This document shows positions 16,723-24,982 of a stretch of 31,120 nt of DNA, in pieces. The stretch spans positions 1-31,120 of the forward strand of contig CAADYJ010000086.1 of the NCBI GenBank assembly GCA_900753245.1. The letters are read 5' to 3'. The position numbers and the translations under genes are program-made. The notes under the pieces are model-generated. The model did no database searches, was not told the DNA's origin, and was given only the letters and a program-made list of their open reading frames with translations. This stretch comes from Clostridia bacterium (GTDB lineage Bacteria; Bacillota; Clostridia; TANB77; CAG-508). Each line of letters begins with the position of its first letter. The first letter of the stretch is position 1.

Positions 16723-18831
16723 ATGATAAAGGAAAAGTTAAAAGCAATAGTGAAAAACAAAATATTTATAGGGATAGTTGCAGTTTTATTGCCTTTCTTA
16801 ATAGAAATATTAGTTAATAAAAAGCTAGAAATATCTATAAATACAATAATAAGAGTTTTATTTATATATGGAGTATATGCTTTGATAGGAATATACTACA
16901 TTATAAAAAAATACTTTGATACATTTGAAAAAATAGCAGATTTTATAATAAGAAAAAGATATATAATAGCAATAATAGTTTTAGTAGTTACAGTATTATT
17001 AAAAATTAATTTCTCATCAATAGCTATGTGGAGCAAGTATGTTGGAGAAGAGAATACAAGTAATGTACTTATAGGAGTAGCAAGATCAATTAGATCTGAT
17101 GAATGGTTAACTCAAAGTCCTTTAATGTTAGGGCAAATAAAAGGTGAAGATGCGTATAAAGCAAGTAATAGAAATATTGAACAAGGAAATTTGAATATGA
17201 TAATGACAGGAATGCCGGTAAAAGATATTACTACCATAGCTAAGCCATTATCATGGGGATATTTACTATTTGGAGAAGAATATGGATTTTCATTTTATTG
17301 GATGTTAAAAATGGTGTTATTATTTTTAGTATCATTAGAGATATCAATGAAAATTTCTAAAAAGGATAAGCTATTAACATTAACAGGTGCTATTATTTTA
17401 GCATGTGCACCTGCAATAATGTGGTGGCTAAGTTCAGCAATAGCTGAAGGATATATCTTTGGAATGTTAACAGTAATATTATTTAGTTATTATATGAATA
17501 ATTTAGATTGGAAATTGTGGAAAAAAATAGGTATAGCTATTGGATTACTCATATCTATTACAGCATTTGCTTTTGTTTTATATCCAGCTTTTCAAGTACC
17601 ATTTGCTTTCTTTATGGCAATAATGATGCTAAGTGATTTTATTCCAAATGTAAAGAAGATAAGAAAAGTAGATATATGTTTAATGATACTAACCATTTTA
17701 GGAATTTTATTTATATTATCAAGATTAGTAATAATGTGTTGGAGTAATATTCAAATAATGATGAATACAGTATATCCTGGAAAAAGAATTTCAGTAGGAG
17801 GAGATTTTTCATTAGATAGATTTGTGGCATATTTTGCAAATATATTTTTTCCTTATAGTAAAAATATACAAAATCCATGTGAACCAAGTGGGTATATATA
17901 TTCGTTTTCTGGATTAGTTATATTATTAATATATAGTATAAAAAACATAAAAGAAGAACAAAAAAGTTTAGATTTTAAAGTAATATTAAGTTTAACTATT
18001 TTGTATGTAATTTTCTTATTATGGGAATTCATAGGATTTGGAGAAACTTTTGCAAAAATAACATTTTTATCAATGGTTCCTAGTCCAAGATTACATGTAG
18101 TTACAGGCTTTATAGGAATTATATTATCAATGTTTATAATAAAAAAGAATGAGGGCAAAAAGATATTTACTAATGGACAAGCAGTTATTATATCATCTAT
18201 TGTTTTGATAATATCAATTATATTGATAAAAAACACAAGCTATTCAACATATTTTAATTTTACAAAATATGAAATATGGGCAGTAATAATATTTGCACTT
18301 ACATATCTATTTATAACTGGAAACAAGAAAGCATGGTGTTGTACTATGTGTTTAGTATCAATTATAGCAGGAGCAACTATAAATCCAATATGTATAGGAA
18401 TCTCACCTATAAAAGACACTAAAATATCTGGAATTATACAACAAATAAAAGAAGAAGATAATACAGCATTATGGGCTGGAAACAGTAATATAACAGGACA
18501 ATATTTAGTTGCAAACGGAGTAAATACGTTAAATGGTGTACACACATATCCTAATTTTAAATGGTTAAATACTGTAGATCCAGAAGGAAAATATAATGAG
18601 GTTTATAATAGATTTGCACATATACATATTGCGTTAGGAGAAAAAACAGAGTTTAATTTATTAGCTGCAGATTCCTATGTAGCAACATTAACATATGAAG
18701 ATTTGAAAAAATTAGAAGTGAAGTATTATTATACTAATATAGAACTTTCAGAAGAGACAATAAATAATTTTAACTTAGAGTGTAAATACTCAGATCAAGA
18801 AAGATCACAATACATATATACTATAAACTAA
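16723..18831 (+). CDS. Large polytopic membrane protein, GT-C-like glycosyltransferase candidate
   Basis: A 702-residue protein with about 12-13 transmembrane helices from residue 12 to about 575, then a soluble C-terminal part (about 580-702) that should lie outside. The first large loop has RSDEW (124-128); an acidic pair in the first extracellular loop is typical of GT-C enzymes, which use polyprenyl-phosphate sugars as donors. I believe it belongs to the DUF7657-type membrane proteins found in polysaccharide loci, but the family name is from memory. Immediately downstream come a DPM1-type GT2 and a DUF2304 protein, which would supply the lipid-linked sugar. Likely job: add a side-chain sugar to the polymer outside the membrane. 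The specific reaction is inference. Confidence 0.75.
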   Translation: MIKEKLKAIVKNKIFIGIVAVLLPFLIEILVNKKLEISINTIIRVLFIYGVYALIGIYYIIKKYFDTFEKIADFIIRKRYIIAIIVLVVTVLLKINFSSIAMWSKYVGEENTSNVLIGVARSIRSDEWLTQSPLMLGQIKGEDAYKASNRNIEQGNLNMIMTGMPVKDITTIAKPLSWGYLLFGEEYGFSFYWMLKMVLLFLVSLEISMKISKKDKLLTLTGAIILACAPAIMWWLSSAIAEGYIFGMLTVILFSYYMNNLDWKLWKKIGIAIGLLISITAFAFVLYPAFQVPFAFFMAIMMLSDFIPNVKKIRKVDICLMILTILGILFILSRLVIMCWSNIQIMMNTVYPGKRISVGGDFSLDRFVAYFANIFFPYSKNIQNPCEPSGYIYSFSGLVILLIYSIKNIKEEQKSLDFKVILSLTILYVIFLLWEFIGFGETFAKITFLSMVPSPRLHVVTGFIGIILSMFIIKKNEGKKIFTNGQAVIISSIVLIISIILIKNTSYSTYFNFTKYEIWAVIIFALTYLFITGNKKAWCCTMCLVSIIAGATINPICIGISPIKDTKISGIIQQIKEEDNTALWAGNSNITGQYLVANGVNTLNGVHTYPNFKWLNTVDPEGKYNEVYNRFAHIHIALGEKTEFNLLAADSYVATLTYEDLKKLEVKYYYTNIELSEETINNFNLECKYSDQERSQYIYTIN

Positions 18832-18846
18832 AATAAGGAGAAAAAA

Positions 18847-19545
18847 ATGAAAACATTAATAATTATACCAGCATACAACGAAGCTCTAAACATAGAAAAA
18901 ACAGTAAAAGATGTAACAACAAATACAAATTATGATTACATAATAGTAAATGATTGTTCAAAAGATAATACAAAAGAAGTATGTGAAAGAAATAACTTTC
19001 ACATGCTATCTTTACCAGTAAATTATGGATTAACTTCAGGAATACAAGTAGGAATGAAATATGCATATCAAAAAGGATATGATATAGCAATTCAATTTGA
19101 TGGAGATGGTCAACATCAAGCTAAATATTTAAAAGATTTAGTAAAAGAAATCGAAGAAGGAAATTGTGATGTAGTAATAGGCTCAAGATTTGCAAACGAA
19201 AAGAAACCTCATTCTTTAAGAATGTTAGGAAGCAATTTAATATCATTTTGCATAAAAATTACAACATGGAAAAAAATTAAAGACACAACATCAGGAATGA
19301 GAGCATATAACAAACAAGCAATAGAAGAATTTGTAAAAAATAAGAGTTTAACACCCGAACCAGACACATTAGTTTATCTAATAAAAAGAGGAATGAAAAT
19401 TAAAGAAGTACAAGTAGAAATGAGTGATAGAGAATTTGGAGAAAGCTACTTAAAACCTTTAAAAGCAATTGAATATATGTTTAATATGGTATTTTCAATA
19501 CTATTTATTCGTTCTACAACTAGAAAAAATAAAGGAGGAAAATAA
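18847..19545 (+). CDS. DPM1-like family 2 glycosyltransferase (polyprenyl-phosphate sugar synthase)
   Basis: A 232-residue GT-A enzyme: IIIPAYNEALNIE at the start, VNDCSKDNT (34-42) and the donor/metal motif DGDGQH (85-90), plus GSRF and the DTTSGMRAY segment of dolichol-phosphate-mannose-synthase-like enzymes. It ends in one weakly hydrophobic segment (about 212-224), lacking the multi-helix C-terminus of GtrB. It likely makes undecaprenyl-phosphate-sugar for the GT-C-like protein just upstream. A DUF2304 gene follows after a single base, an arrangement like GacI-GacJ in streptococci. RBS AAGGAG precedes the ATG. Sugar identity unknown. Confidence 0.9.
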   Translation: MKTLIIIPAYNEALNIEKTVKDVTTNTNYDYIIVNDCSKDNTKEVCERNNFHMLSLPVNYGLTSGIQVGMKYAYQKGYDIAIQFDGDGQHQAKYLKDLVKEIEEGNCDVVIGSRFANEKKPHSLRMLGSNLISFCIKITTWKKIKDTTSGMRAYNKQAIEEFVKNKSLTPEPDTLVYLIKRGMKIKEVQVEMSDREFGESYLKPLKAIEYMFNMVFSILFIRSTTRKNKGGK

Positions 19546-19546
19546 A

Positions 19547-19897
19547 ATGTCAATAACATTAAGAGTAATATTAATTATATGTTCTATTTTATCATTTGTA
19601 TTATGTATAAGAAGAATAAAACAAGCAAAATTAAAAGTAACAAATTCAGTAGTTTGGATGGCTGGAAGTCTTGTATTAATACTAATGAGCATTTTTTCAG
19701 GAGGAGTAGAATGGATAGCTGAAAAATTAGGATTTGTGGCACCAGTAAATTTTGTTTTCCTTATAATAATAGCTTTCTTACTAATAGAAGTTTTCGGAAA
19801 TAATGTAACTATTACTGCACTAAATGAAAAAATAAAAGATTTAGACCATTATATTGCATTAAAAGAATTAGAAGAAAAAGATAAAGAAGATAAATAA
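19547..19897 (+). CDS. DUF2304 small membrane protein, partner of the DPM1-like GT2
   Basis: A 116-residue protein starting at the ATG preceded by AAAGGAGG (19531-19538). A longer in-frame start at 19469 would overlap the GT2 gene by 77 bases, has no RBS and lacks the natural N-terminal helix, so it is rejected. Three hydrophobic segments (about 3-20, 34-52 and 62-84), with the small WMAG and the ISFL-like pattern of DUF2304, are followed by a charged helical tail (about 88-116). Proteins of this type sit next to DPM1-like GT2 genes; I recall GacJ of group A streptococci, which stimulates GacI, as a comparable partner. Likely a membrane anchor or activator. Confidence 0.85.
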   Translation: MSITLRVILIICSILSFVLCIRRIKQAKLKVTNSVVWMAGSLVLILMSIFSGGVEWIAEKLGFVAPVNFVFLIIIAFLLIEVFGNNVTITALNEKIKDLDHYIALKELEEKDKEDK

Positions 19898-19912
19898 GAA
19901 AGAGGTAAAAAA

Positions 19913-20953
19913 ATGAGTGAAAAAATAAAAGTAAGTATAATTGTTCCTGTATATAAAGTTGAAAAATATTTAAGAAGAAGTATGGATAGTTTAGTAAATC
20001 AAACATTAGATGGAGTAGAAATAATTTGTATACATGATGGTTCACCAGATAATTGTTTATCAATTTTAAGGGAATACGAAGAAAAATATAAAGATAAAAA
20101 TATAGTTATAATTGATAAGAAAAATGAAGGAGTTTGGAAAGGTAGATTTGACGGAATAAAAGTTGCAAAAGGAGAATACATAGCATTTACAGACTCAGAT
20201 GATTATATAGCTTTAGATTATGCAGAAAAATTATATAAAGCTGCAAAAGAAACAAATTCAGACATATCTGTATGTGGATTTGACAGAATAGATGTAGATA
20301 CAGGTCATTTATATTCGAGAGAAATGACAAAACATAAAAATGAAAAAATAGATATGGAAAAAAATCCAGAAGACATATTATCAATAAATACAGCTTTATG
20401 GAACAAACTTTATAAAGCTGAAATATTAAAAGGAATGGACAATCTTCCAAACCCACCAAGGGTATTAGATGACATGATGTTTTTATGTTTAGTATATTTA
20501 AGAACAAAAACAATTACTTTTATTGAAGATAGTTTATATTATTACATGGTAAGATCAGATTCTATAATGGGAACAATTAAAAAAGAACAAATAGAATCTA
20601 CACAAAATGCTATGGTAGATGTAAGAAAAATTTATGAAGAAAAAAATAAAAAATTATTAGAAGTATTAGATGCAATGGCATTTCTACATTTTGCAGTTTC
20701 ATTTACTTTCAGATTATCTTATGATAAGAAAAATTTTAAAGAAACATATAAAATAGTAAAAAATTATTTAAATACAGAATTTCCGGGTTGGAAAAAATGC
20801 AAATATTTAAATATTTGGTATAATTTAACACATAATTCTTCTAATTTAAAAATAGCTGTTATGAAAAAAGTATATAAATTAGGAATGTATAAAGCATTCT
20901 TAGTATTATATCGTTTTATGATAGATAAATTAAAAATAGATATAAAATGGTAA
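19913..20953 (+). CDS. Family 2 glycosyltransferase
   Basis: A 346-residue GT-A enzyme that should add a sugar to the growing polymer on the cytoplasmic side. SIIVPVYKVEKYL opens the fold, HDGSPDN (41-47) and DSDD (94-97) are the nucleotide- and metal-binding motifs, and RVLDDMMF (183-190) carries likely catalytic acidic residues. The C-terminal third is helical and basic (about 290-346), suitable for peripheral membrane binding. RBS AAAGAGG precedes the ATG; gaps to both neighbours are 15-16 bases. The donor sugar cannot be told. Confidence 0.92.
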   Translation: MSEKIKVSIIVPVYKVEKYLRRSMDSLVNQTLDGVEIICIHDGSPDNCLSILREYEEKYKDKNIVIIDKKNEGVWKGRFDGIKVAKGEYIAFTDSDDYIALDYAEKLYKAAKETNSDISVCGFDRIDVDTGHLYSREMTKHKNEKIDMEKNPEDILSINTALWNKLYKAEILKGMDNLPNPPRVLDDMMFLCLVYLRTKTITFIEDSLYYYMVRSDSIMGTIKKEQIESTQNAMVDVRKIYEEKNKKLLEVLDAMAFLHFAVSFTFRLSYDKKNFKETYKIVKNYLNTEFPGWKKCKYLNIWYNLTHNSSNLKIAVMKKVYKLGMYKAFLVLYRFMIDKLKIDIKW

Positions 20954-20969
20954 TATTATGGAGGCATAA

Positions 20970-21884
20970 ATGCAAGGAAATGAAGAAGTTGCGGTAGTAA
21001 TGTCAACTTATAATGGAGAAAAATGGATAAAAGAACAATTGGATAGTATTATAAATCAGACTTATAAAAATATAAAAATTTTTGTAAGAGATGATGGTTC
21101 AAAAGATGGAACAGTAAATATTTTAAAAGAATATGCCAATAAAGGCCTAATTATATTAGAAGAAGGAAAAAATATTGGGTATATAAAGAGCTTTTTTAAA
21201 GTATTAGAAAATGCAAAAGGTTTTAAATATTATGCATTTTGTGACCAAGATGATATTTGGATGGAATTTAAAATAGAAAGAGCAGTAGAGAACTTAAATA
21301 AAAAAGATAATAATAAAGTTTTAATGTATTTTTCAGACTATGATTATTATGATGGAGAAATGAACTTTAAAGAACATTTTAAAGGATGGAAAAAAGGACC
21401 TTCATTTAGAAATTCTATTGTAGATGCTATTACCTTAGGAACATGTAGTGTTATTAATGAAAATGCAAGAAAGATTATTTTAGAAAATGGAAGCGAAGAT
21501 ATTTGTAGTCATGATTGGTGGACATATTTTGTGTGTGCAGGGTTAGGAGATGTTATATATGACAAAATAGCTACAATAAAATATAGAAGACATGGAAACA
21601 ATGTTAGTGCTTGTGGAAAATCTTTTATAAAGCTTCAAATATATAGAATAAAAAACTTTATATTTGGTGACTATTTTAAAATGGTAAAACTACAAATTCT
21701 AAAATTTGATAAGTGTTTTTATAAAGAACTTTCAGAAGAAAATAAAAAATTATTATCTCTTTTTACCAATAAAAAATATAATTTGAAAATAGCATTAAAA
21801 AAAGTGTTTTATCCCAAAATGTTTAGACAAAACATAATAGATGAAATAATGCTAAGATTTATGTTTTTAATTGGAAAAATTTAA
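20970..21884 (+). CDS. Family 2 glycosyltransferase, rhamnosyltransferase-like
   Basis: A 304-residue GT-A enzyme. VVMSTYNGEKWIKEQLDSI at the N-terminus and CDQDDIW (91-97, the DXD region) are characteristic of the RgpB/RfbF-like rhamnosyltransferase subgroup. CSHDWW near residue 175 is the usual downstream acidic motif of this subgroup. The C-terminus is basic and hydrophobic. With rfbD later in the window, dTDP-rhamnose is a sensible donor, but that is inference. RBS TGGAGGC lies eight bases before the ATG. Confidence 0.9.
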   Translation: MQGNEEVAVVMSTYNGEKWIKEQLDSIINQTYKNIKIFVRDDGSKDGTVNILKEYANKGLIILEEGKNIGYIKSFFKVLENAKGFKYYAFCDQDDIWMEFKIERAVENLNKKDNNKVLMYFSDYDYYDGEMNFKEHFKGWKKGPSFRNSIVDAITLGTCSVINENARKIILENGSEDICSHDWWTYFVCAGLGDVIYDKIATIKYRRHGNNVSACGKSFIKLQIYRIKNFIFGDYFKMVKLQILKFDKCFYKELSEENKKLLSLFTNKKYNLKIALKKVFYPKMFRQNIIDEIMLRFMFLIGKI

Positions 21885-21907
21885 GTTTAGAGAAAAGGAA
21901 AAAACAA

Positions 21908-23149
21908 ATGGTAAAAAAATCAGAGTTTATATGGAATAGTATATCAAGTGTTGTAGCAGCAATGCTTAGTGCAGTGTTACTTTTATTTTGTACAAGAATA
22001 AATGGTACTACTGCAGCAGGAATATTTTCAATTGCATTTGCAACATCTGTAATTTTAAACGCAATTGGAGATTATGGAATTAGAGTATATCAAGTAACAG
22101 ATGTAAATAGAAAATATAAATTTGGTGAATACTTGGCTTTAAGAGTAGTTGTTGTAACAATTATGTTTATAATAGGTATTGCATTTGTAATTATTAGTGG
22201 CTACGAATTAGAAAAATTAACTATATGTTTATTATTAATTCTATTTCGTGTAATAGATAATTTAAGTGAAACATATCAGGGAGAATTTCAAATACAAGGA
22301 AGATTAGACATTGGAAGTAAATCTGTAGTAATTAGAAATTTAATGGCTATTATAGCATTTCTTATAGCAGATGTTATAACTAAAAATCTTACTATTTCAA
22401 CATTAGTGCTTTTTATTACGAATTTAGGATTATTTTTATTATATGATTTAAATAAAATAAAAAAATATACAAATGAAAAAATAGATTTTAATGTAAATAG
22501 TTTAAAAGTATTATTAAAGGAATGTTTTCCAATATGTATATCAACATTACTTAGTTTATATATAACAAATGCTGTTAAATATGCTATTGATGGTACAGGT
22601 GATTATGATATGCAAACATATTATAATATTATATATTTACCTACATTTACTATTAACCTAGCTAGCATGTTTATAATAAAACCTATGTTTAAAGCATTTG
22701 GTGAATATTGGAATGGCGGAAAAATAAAAGAATTTACAAGAACTATTGCTATTTTAATATTATTGATAGTAATACTTACAATATTAGTTGAAGTAGTTTG
22801 CTTCTTCATAGGTATACCAATTTTAAATTTAATATATGGAGTTAATTTAAATGAATATAAAATAGATTTACTTATATTAGTATTATCTGGATGCTTTTAT
22901 GCAATATCAATATTAATGCTAAGTGTATCTACAACCATAAGAAAGCAAAAAGTAACAACATACATATATATAATATCATCTATAGTTGCATTAATTGTGC
23001 CAAAAATGTTAATTAATGGTATGGGTATGAGAGGTGCAAGTATTTCAAATGTTATCATAACAATTGTTCTAGCGGTCTTATTAAGCTTAGTATATATAAA
23101 AGAAGCATATATAAAAAGAAAAGAAGTTAAAACCATTGGAAAGAATTAA
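21908..23149 (+). CDS. Wzx-type oligosaccharide flippase (MOP superfamily)
   Basis: A 413-residue protein with about 12 transmembrane helices spread evenly from residue 7 to 400 and the N-terminal FIWNSISSVVAAMLSAVLLLF segment typical of polysaccharide-synthase/Wzx proteins, where helix 1 follows a short basic end. It should flip undecaprenyl-linked units across the membrane. It is the last gene of the polysaccharide run. Because an ABC exporter heads the same run, two export routes are present together; it may move a side-chain precursor, or a second glycan. No terminator hairpin follows before the lysozyme promoter. Confidence 0.88.
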   Translation: MVKKSEFIWNSISSVVAAMLSAVLLLFCTRINGTTAAGIFSIAFATSVILNAIGDYGIRVYQVTDVNRKYKFGEYLALRVVVVTIMFIIGIAFVIISGYELEKLTICLLLILFRVIDNLSETYQGEFQIQGRLDIGSKSVVIRNLMAIIAFLIADVITKNLTISTLVLFITNLGLFLLYDLNKIKKYTNEKIDFNVNSLKVLLKECFPICISTLLSLYITNAVKYAIDGTGDYDMQTYYNIIYLPTFTINLASMFIIKPMFKAFGEYWNGGKIKEFTRTIAILILLIVILTILVEVVCFFIGIPILNLIYGVNLNEYKIDLLILVLSGCFYAISILMLSVSTTIRKQKVTTYIYIISSIVALIVPKMLINGMGMRGASISNVIITIVLAVLLSLVYIKEAYIKRKEVKTIGKN

Positions 23150-23151
23150 CA

Positions 23152-23181
23152 TTGAATTTGTATATACAAGTATAGTATACT
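23152..23181 (+). promoter_or_regulatory. Putative promoter of the lysozyme gene
   Basis: TTGAAT (23152-23157), 18 bases, TATACT (23176-23181), located in the 66 bases between the flippase stop and the lysozyme ATG. Read-through from upstream is also possible because no terminator separates them. Confidence 0.5.
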
Positions 23182-23215
23182 AAAAATATAAAGAAAAGTG
23201 TTTAAGGGGGATTAT

Positions 23216-24841
23216 ATGAGAAAAGTTATTAAAAAAATTATTTGGATAGTTACTTTCTTTACAATTTTATTTTTGGCTATATATCCTAACTTTATAAAAA
23301 GCTATGCGGCTACATCAGAAAATGTATCAATAGTATATTATTCACATGTTCAAAATATTGGCTGGGAACAAGAATATTCTAAAAAAGATGGTCAATTGTC
23401 AGGAACAGAAGGAAAAAGTTTGAGACTAGAAGCTATGAAAATTAATTTAAAAAATGCACCAAGTGGTTTAAAAATTAAATATCAAGCTCATGTTCAAAAC
23501 ATAGGTTGGCAAGGTTGGAAAGAAAATGGACAAACAACAGGAACAGAAGGAAAAAGTTTAAGATTAGAAGCTATAAAGATAAATTTAGAAGGAACAAAAA
23601 AGTATAAAATACAATATAGAGTACATATACAAAATATAGGTTGGCAGGAATGGAAAGAAGATGGACAAGTAGCGGGTACAGAAGGAAAAAGCTTAAGAAT
23701 AGAAGCTATTCAAATAAAAATTGTTCCTGTAAAAAGTATATCAGTAGAATACAACTCTCATATTTCAATGATAGGTTGGGAAAATGATTACTCTAGAATA
23801 AATGGACACACATCAGGAACAACAGGCAAATCACTTGGAATAGAAGCACTTAAAATTAGACTAAAAGGAGTAGATAATACAGCAAATATACAATATCAAG
23901 CCCATGTTCAAACTGTAGGTTGGCAAGATTGGAAAAATGAAGAACAAATTGCAGGAACTACAGGAAGAAGTTTGAATGTAGAGGCAATAAAGATAAAGAT
24001 AAACAATATGCCAAATTATAGTGTTAAATATAGAGTGCATGTACAAAATATAGGATGGCAAGAATGGAAATCTGATGGACAAGTTGCAGGAACTACAGGA
24101 AGAAATTTGAAAATAGAAGCAATTGAAATAAAGATTGTTGACAAAATTCAAAATACAACCAAAAAAGGTATAGATGTATCTAGATACCAAGATACAATAA
24201 ATTGGAAAAAAGTTAAAGAAAACGGCGTAGAGTTTGCAATGATAAGGACAGGAATTAGAGGATATGGAGTATCTTCAGATGGAATAAATGGAAAGATAGT
24301 ACAAGATTCTAAATTTGTAGAAAATATTAATGGAGCTATAAACAATAATATAGAAGTTGGGGTATATTTCTTTTCTCAAGCAATAAATGAGCAAGAAGCT
24401 ATAGAAGAAGCAAATTTTACATTGAGTTTAATTAAAAAATATAAAATTACATATCCTATAGCCATAGATACTGAAGAATCTTCTCATCCAAATAAATTAG
24501 GAAGAGCAGATAACTTAACAGTAGAGCAAAGAACAAAAGTTGTAAAAGCATTTTGCGAAACAATAGAAAAAGCAGGATATGAACCAATGATATATGCAAA
24601 TAAATGGTGGTTAAAAGAAAAATTAGATATGAGTAAATTATCTTCTTATTCTGTATGGCTTGCACATTATACAGGAGCAACACAAGATGATCCTTTAGCT
24701 AAACCATCTGACTATGAAGGAAAATACATTATGTGGCAATATACTAGCAAAGGTACAGTAGATGGAATAATTGGAAATGTTGATATGAATGTAGGGTATA
24801 GATTAAGAAGTGCAAATAAAGAAGTACAAATTATATATTAG
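23216..24841 (+). CDS. Secreted GH25 lysozyme with six N-terminal ChW repeats
   Basis: Peptidoglycan muramidase (N-acetylmuramoyl hydrolase). I chose the ATG at 23216 because AAGGGGG lies five bases before it; an in-frame GTG at 23198 has no RBS. Signal peptide about 1-32 (hydrophobic core 9-24, ends near SYAA). Six clostridial hydrophobic repeats with conserved Trp (ChW, PF07538) occupy about 36-308; each has the H-x-x-x-I/V-GW and G-T-x-G-K/R-x-L-x-(I/L/V)EA-(I/L/M) pattern. The GH25 domain (about 315-541) begins with KKGIDVSRYQ and has the DTEES segment that carries catalytic acidic residues; W-x-Y-T and VDMNVG near the end also fit. The gene sits between the polysaccharide run and glf, so it may open the wall for polymer attachment or cell separation. 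Confidence 0.93.
   Translation: MRKVIKKIIWIVTFFTILFLAIYPNFIKSYAATSENVSIVYYSHVQNIGWEQEYSKKDGQLSGTEGKSLRLEAMKINLKNAPSGLKIKYQAHVQNIGWQGWKENGQTTGTEGKSLRLEAIKINLEGTKKYKIQYRVHIQNIGWQEWKEDGQVAGTEGKSLRIEAIQIKIVPVKSISVEYNSHISMIGWENDYSRINGHTSGTTGKSLGIEALKIRLKGVDNTANIQYQAHVQTVGWQDWKNEEQIAGTTGRSLNVEAIKIKINNMPNYSVKYRVHVQNIGWQEWKSDGQVAGTTGRNLKIEAIEIKIVDKIQNTTKKGIDVSRYQDTINWKKVKENGVEFAMIRTGIRGYGVSSDGINGKIVQDSKFVENINGAINNNIEVGVYFFSQAINEQEAIEEANFTLSLIKKYKITYPIAIDTEESSHPNKLGRADNLTVEQRTKVVKAFCETIEKAGYEPMIYANKWWLKEKLDMSKLSSYSVWLAHYTGATQDDPLAKPSDYEGKYIMWQYTSKGTVDGIIGNVDMNVGYRLRSANKEVQIIY
23323..24140 (+). repeat. Six ChW coding repeats arranged as two triplets
   Basis: Six repeat units of about 120-145 bases. 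Units 1 and 4 share a variant second half (W-E-x-x-Y-S), while units 2, 3, 5 and 6 have W-Q-x-W-K. The order is therefore A-B-B, A-B-B, which suggests that a three-unit block (about 23323-23730) was duplicated to give about 23735-24140. Confidence 0.7.
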
Positions 24842-24868
24842 TAGTTGAAAAAATAAAAAAGTAATGAT

Positions 24869-24902
24869 AAAGTAATAGTGATATAAATACTATTACTTTT
24901 TT
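24869..24902 (+). terminator. Terminator of the lysozyme gene
   Basis: An 11-bp perfect stem AAAGTAATAGT (24869-24879) with ACTATTACTTT (24889-24899), nine-base loop, followed by T residues to 24902. Confidence 0.8.
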
Positions 24903-24982
24903 ATATTATAAGAAAATTTTTTGAACTTCCTATAATATAAATACATTGAACATTGATTATATCTTAAGAAAGGAGAAATAAA

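Noticed and set aside
19469..19546. Upstream ATG giving a 142-residue DUF2304 protein
   Set aside because: It would overlap the GT2 gene, lacks a ribosome-binding site and adds a segment not expected in the family; AAAGGAGG fits the ATG at 19547.
23158..23182. AT-rich palindromic bases (GTATATAC, AGTATAGTATACT) as a terminator of the flippase gene
   Set aside because: The stem would be short and A/T-only and no T run follows; the same bases fit a promoter better.
23198..23215. GTG start six codons upstream of the lysozyme ATG
   Set aside because: No ribosome-binding site precedes it; the AAGGGGG inside this stretch fits the ATG at 23216, which is followed directly by a normal signal peptide.
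24921..24950. Promoter for glf built from TTGAAC (24921) and TATAAT (24931)
   Set aside because: The two boxes are only four bases apart, and no -35 box sits 16-18 bases before the TATAAT.
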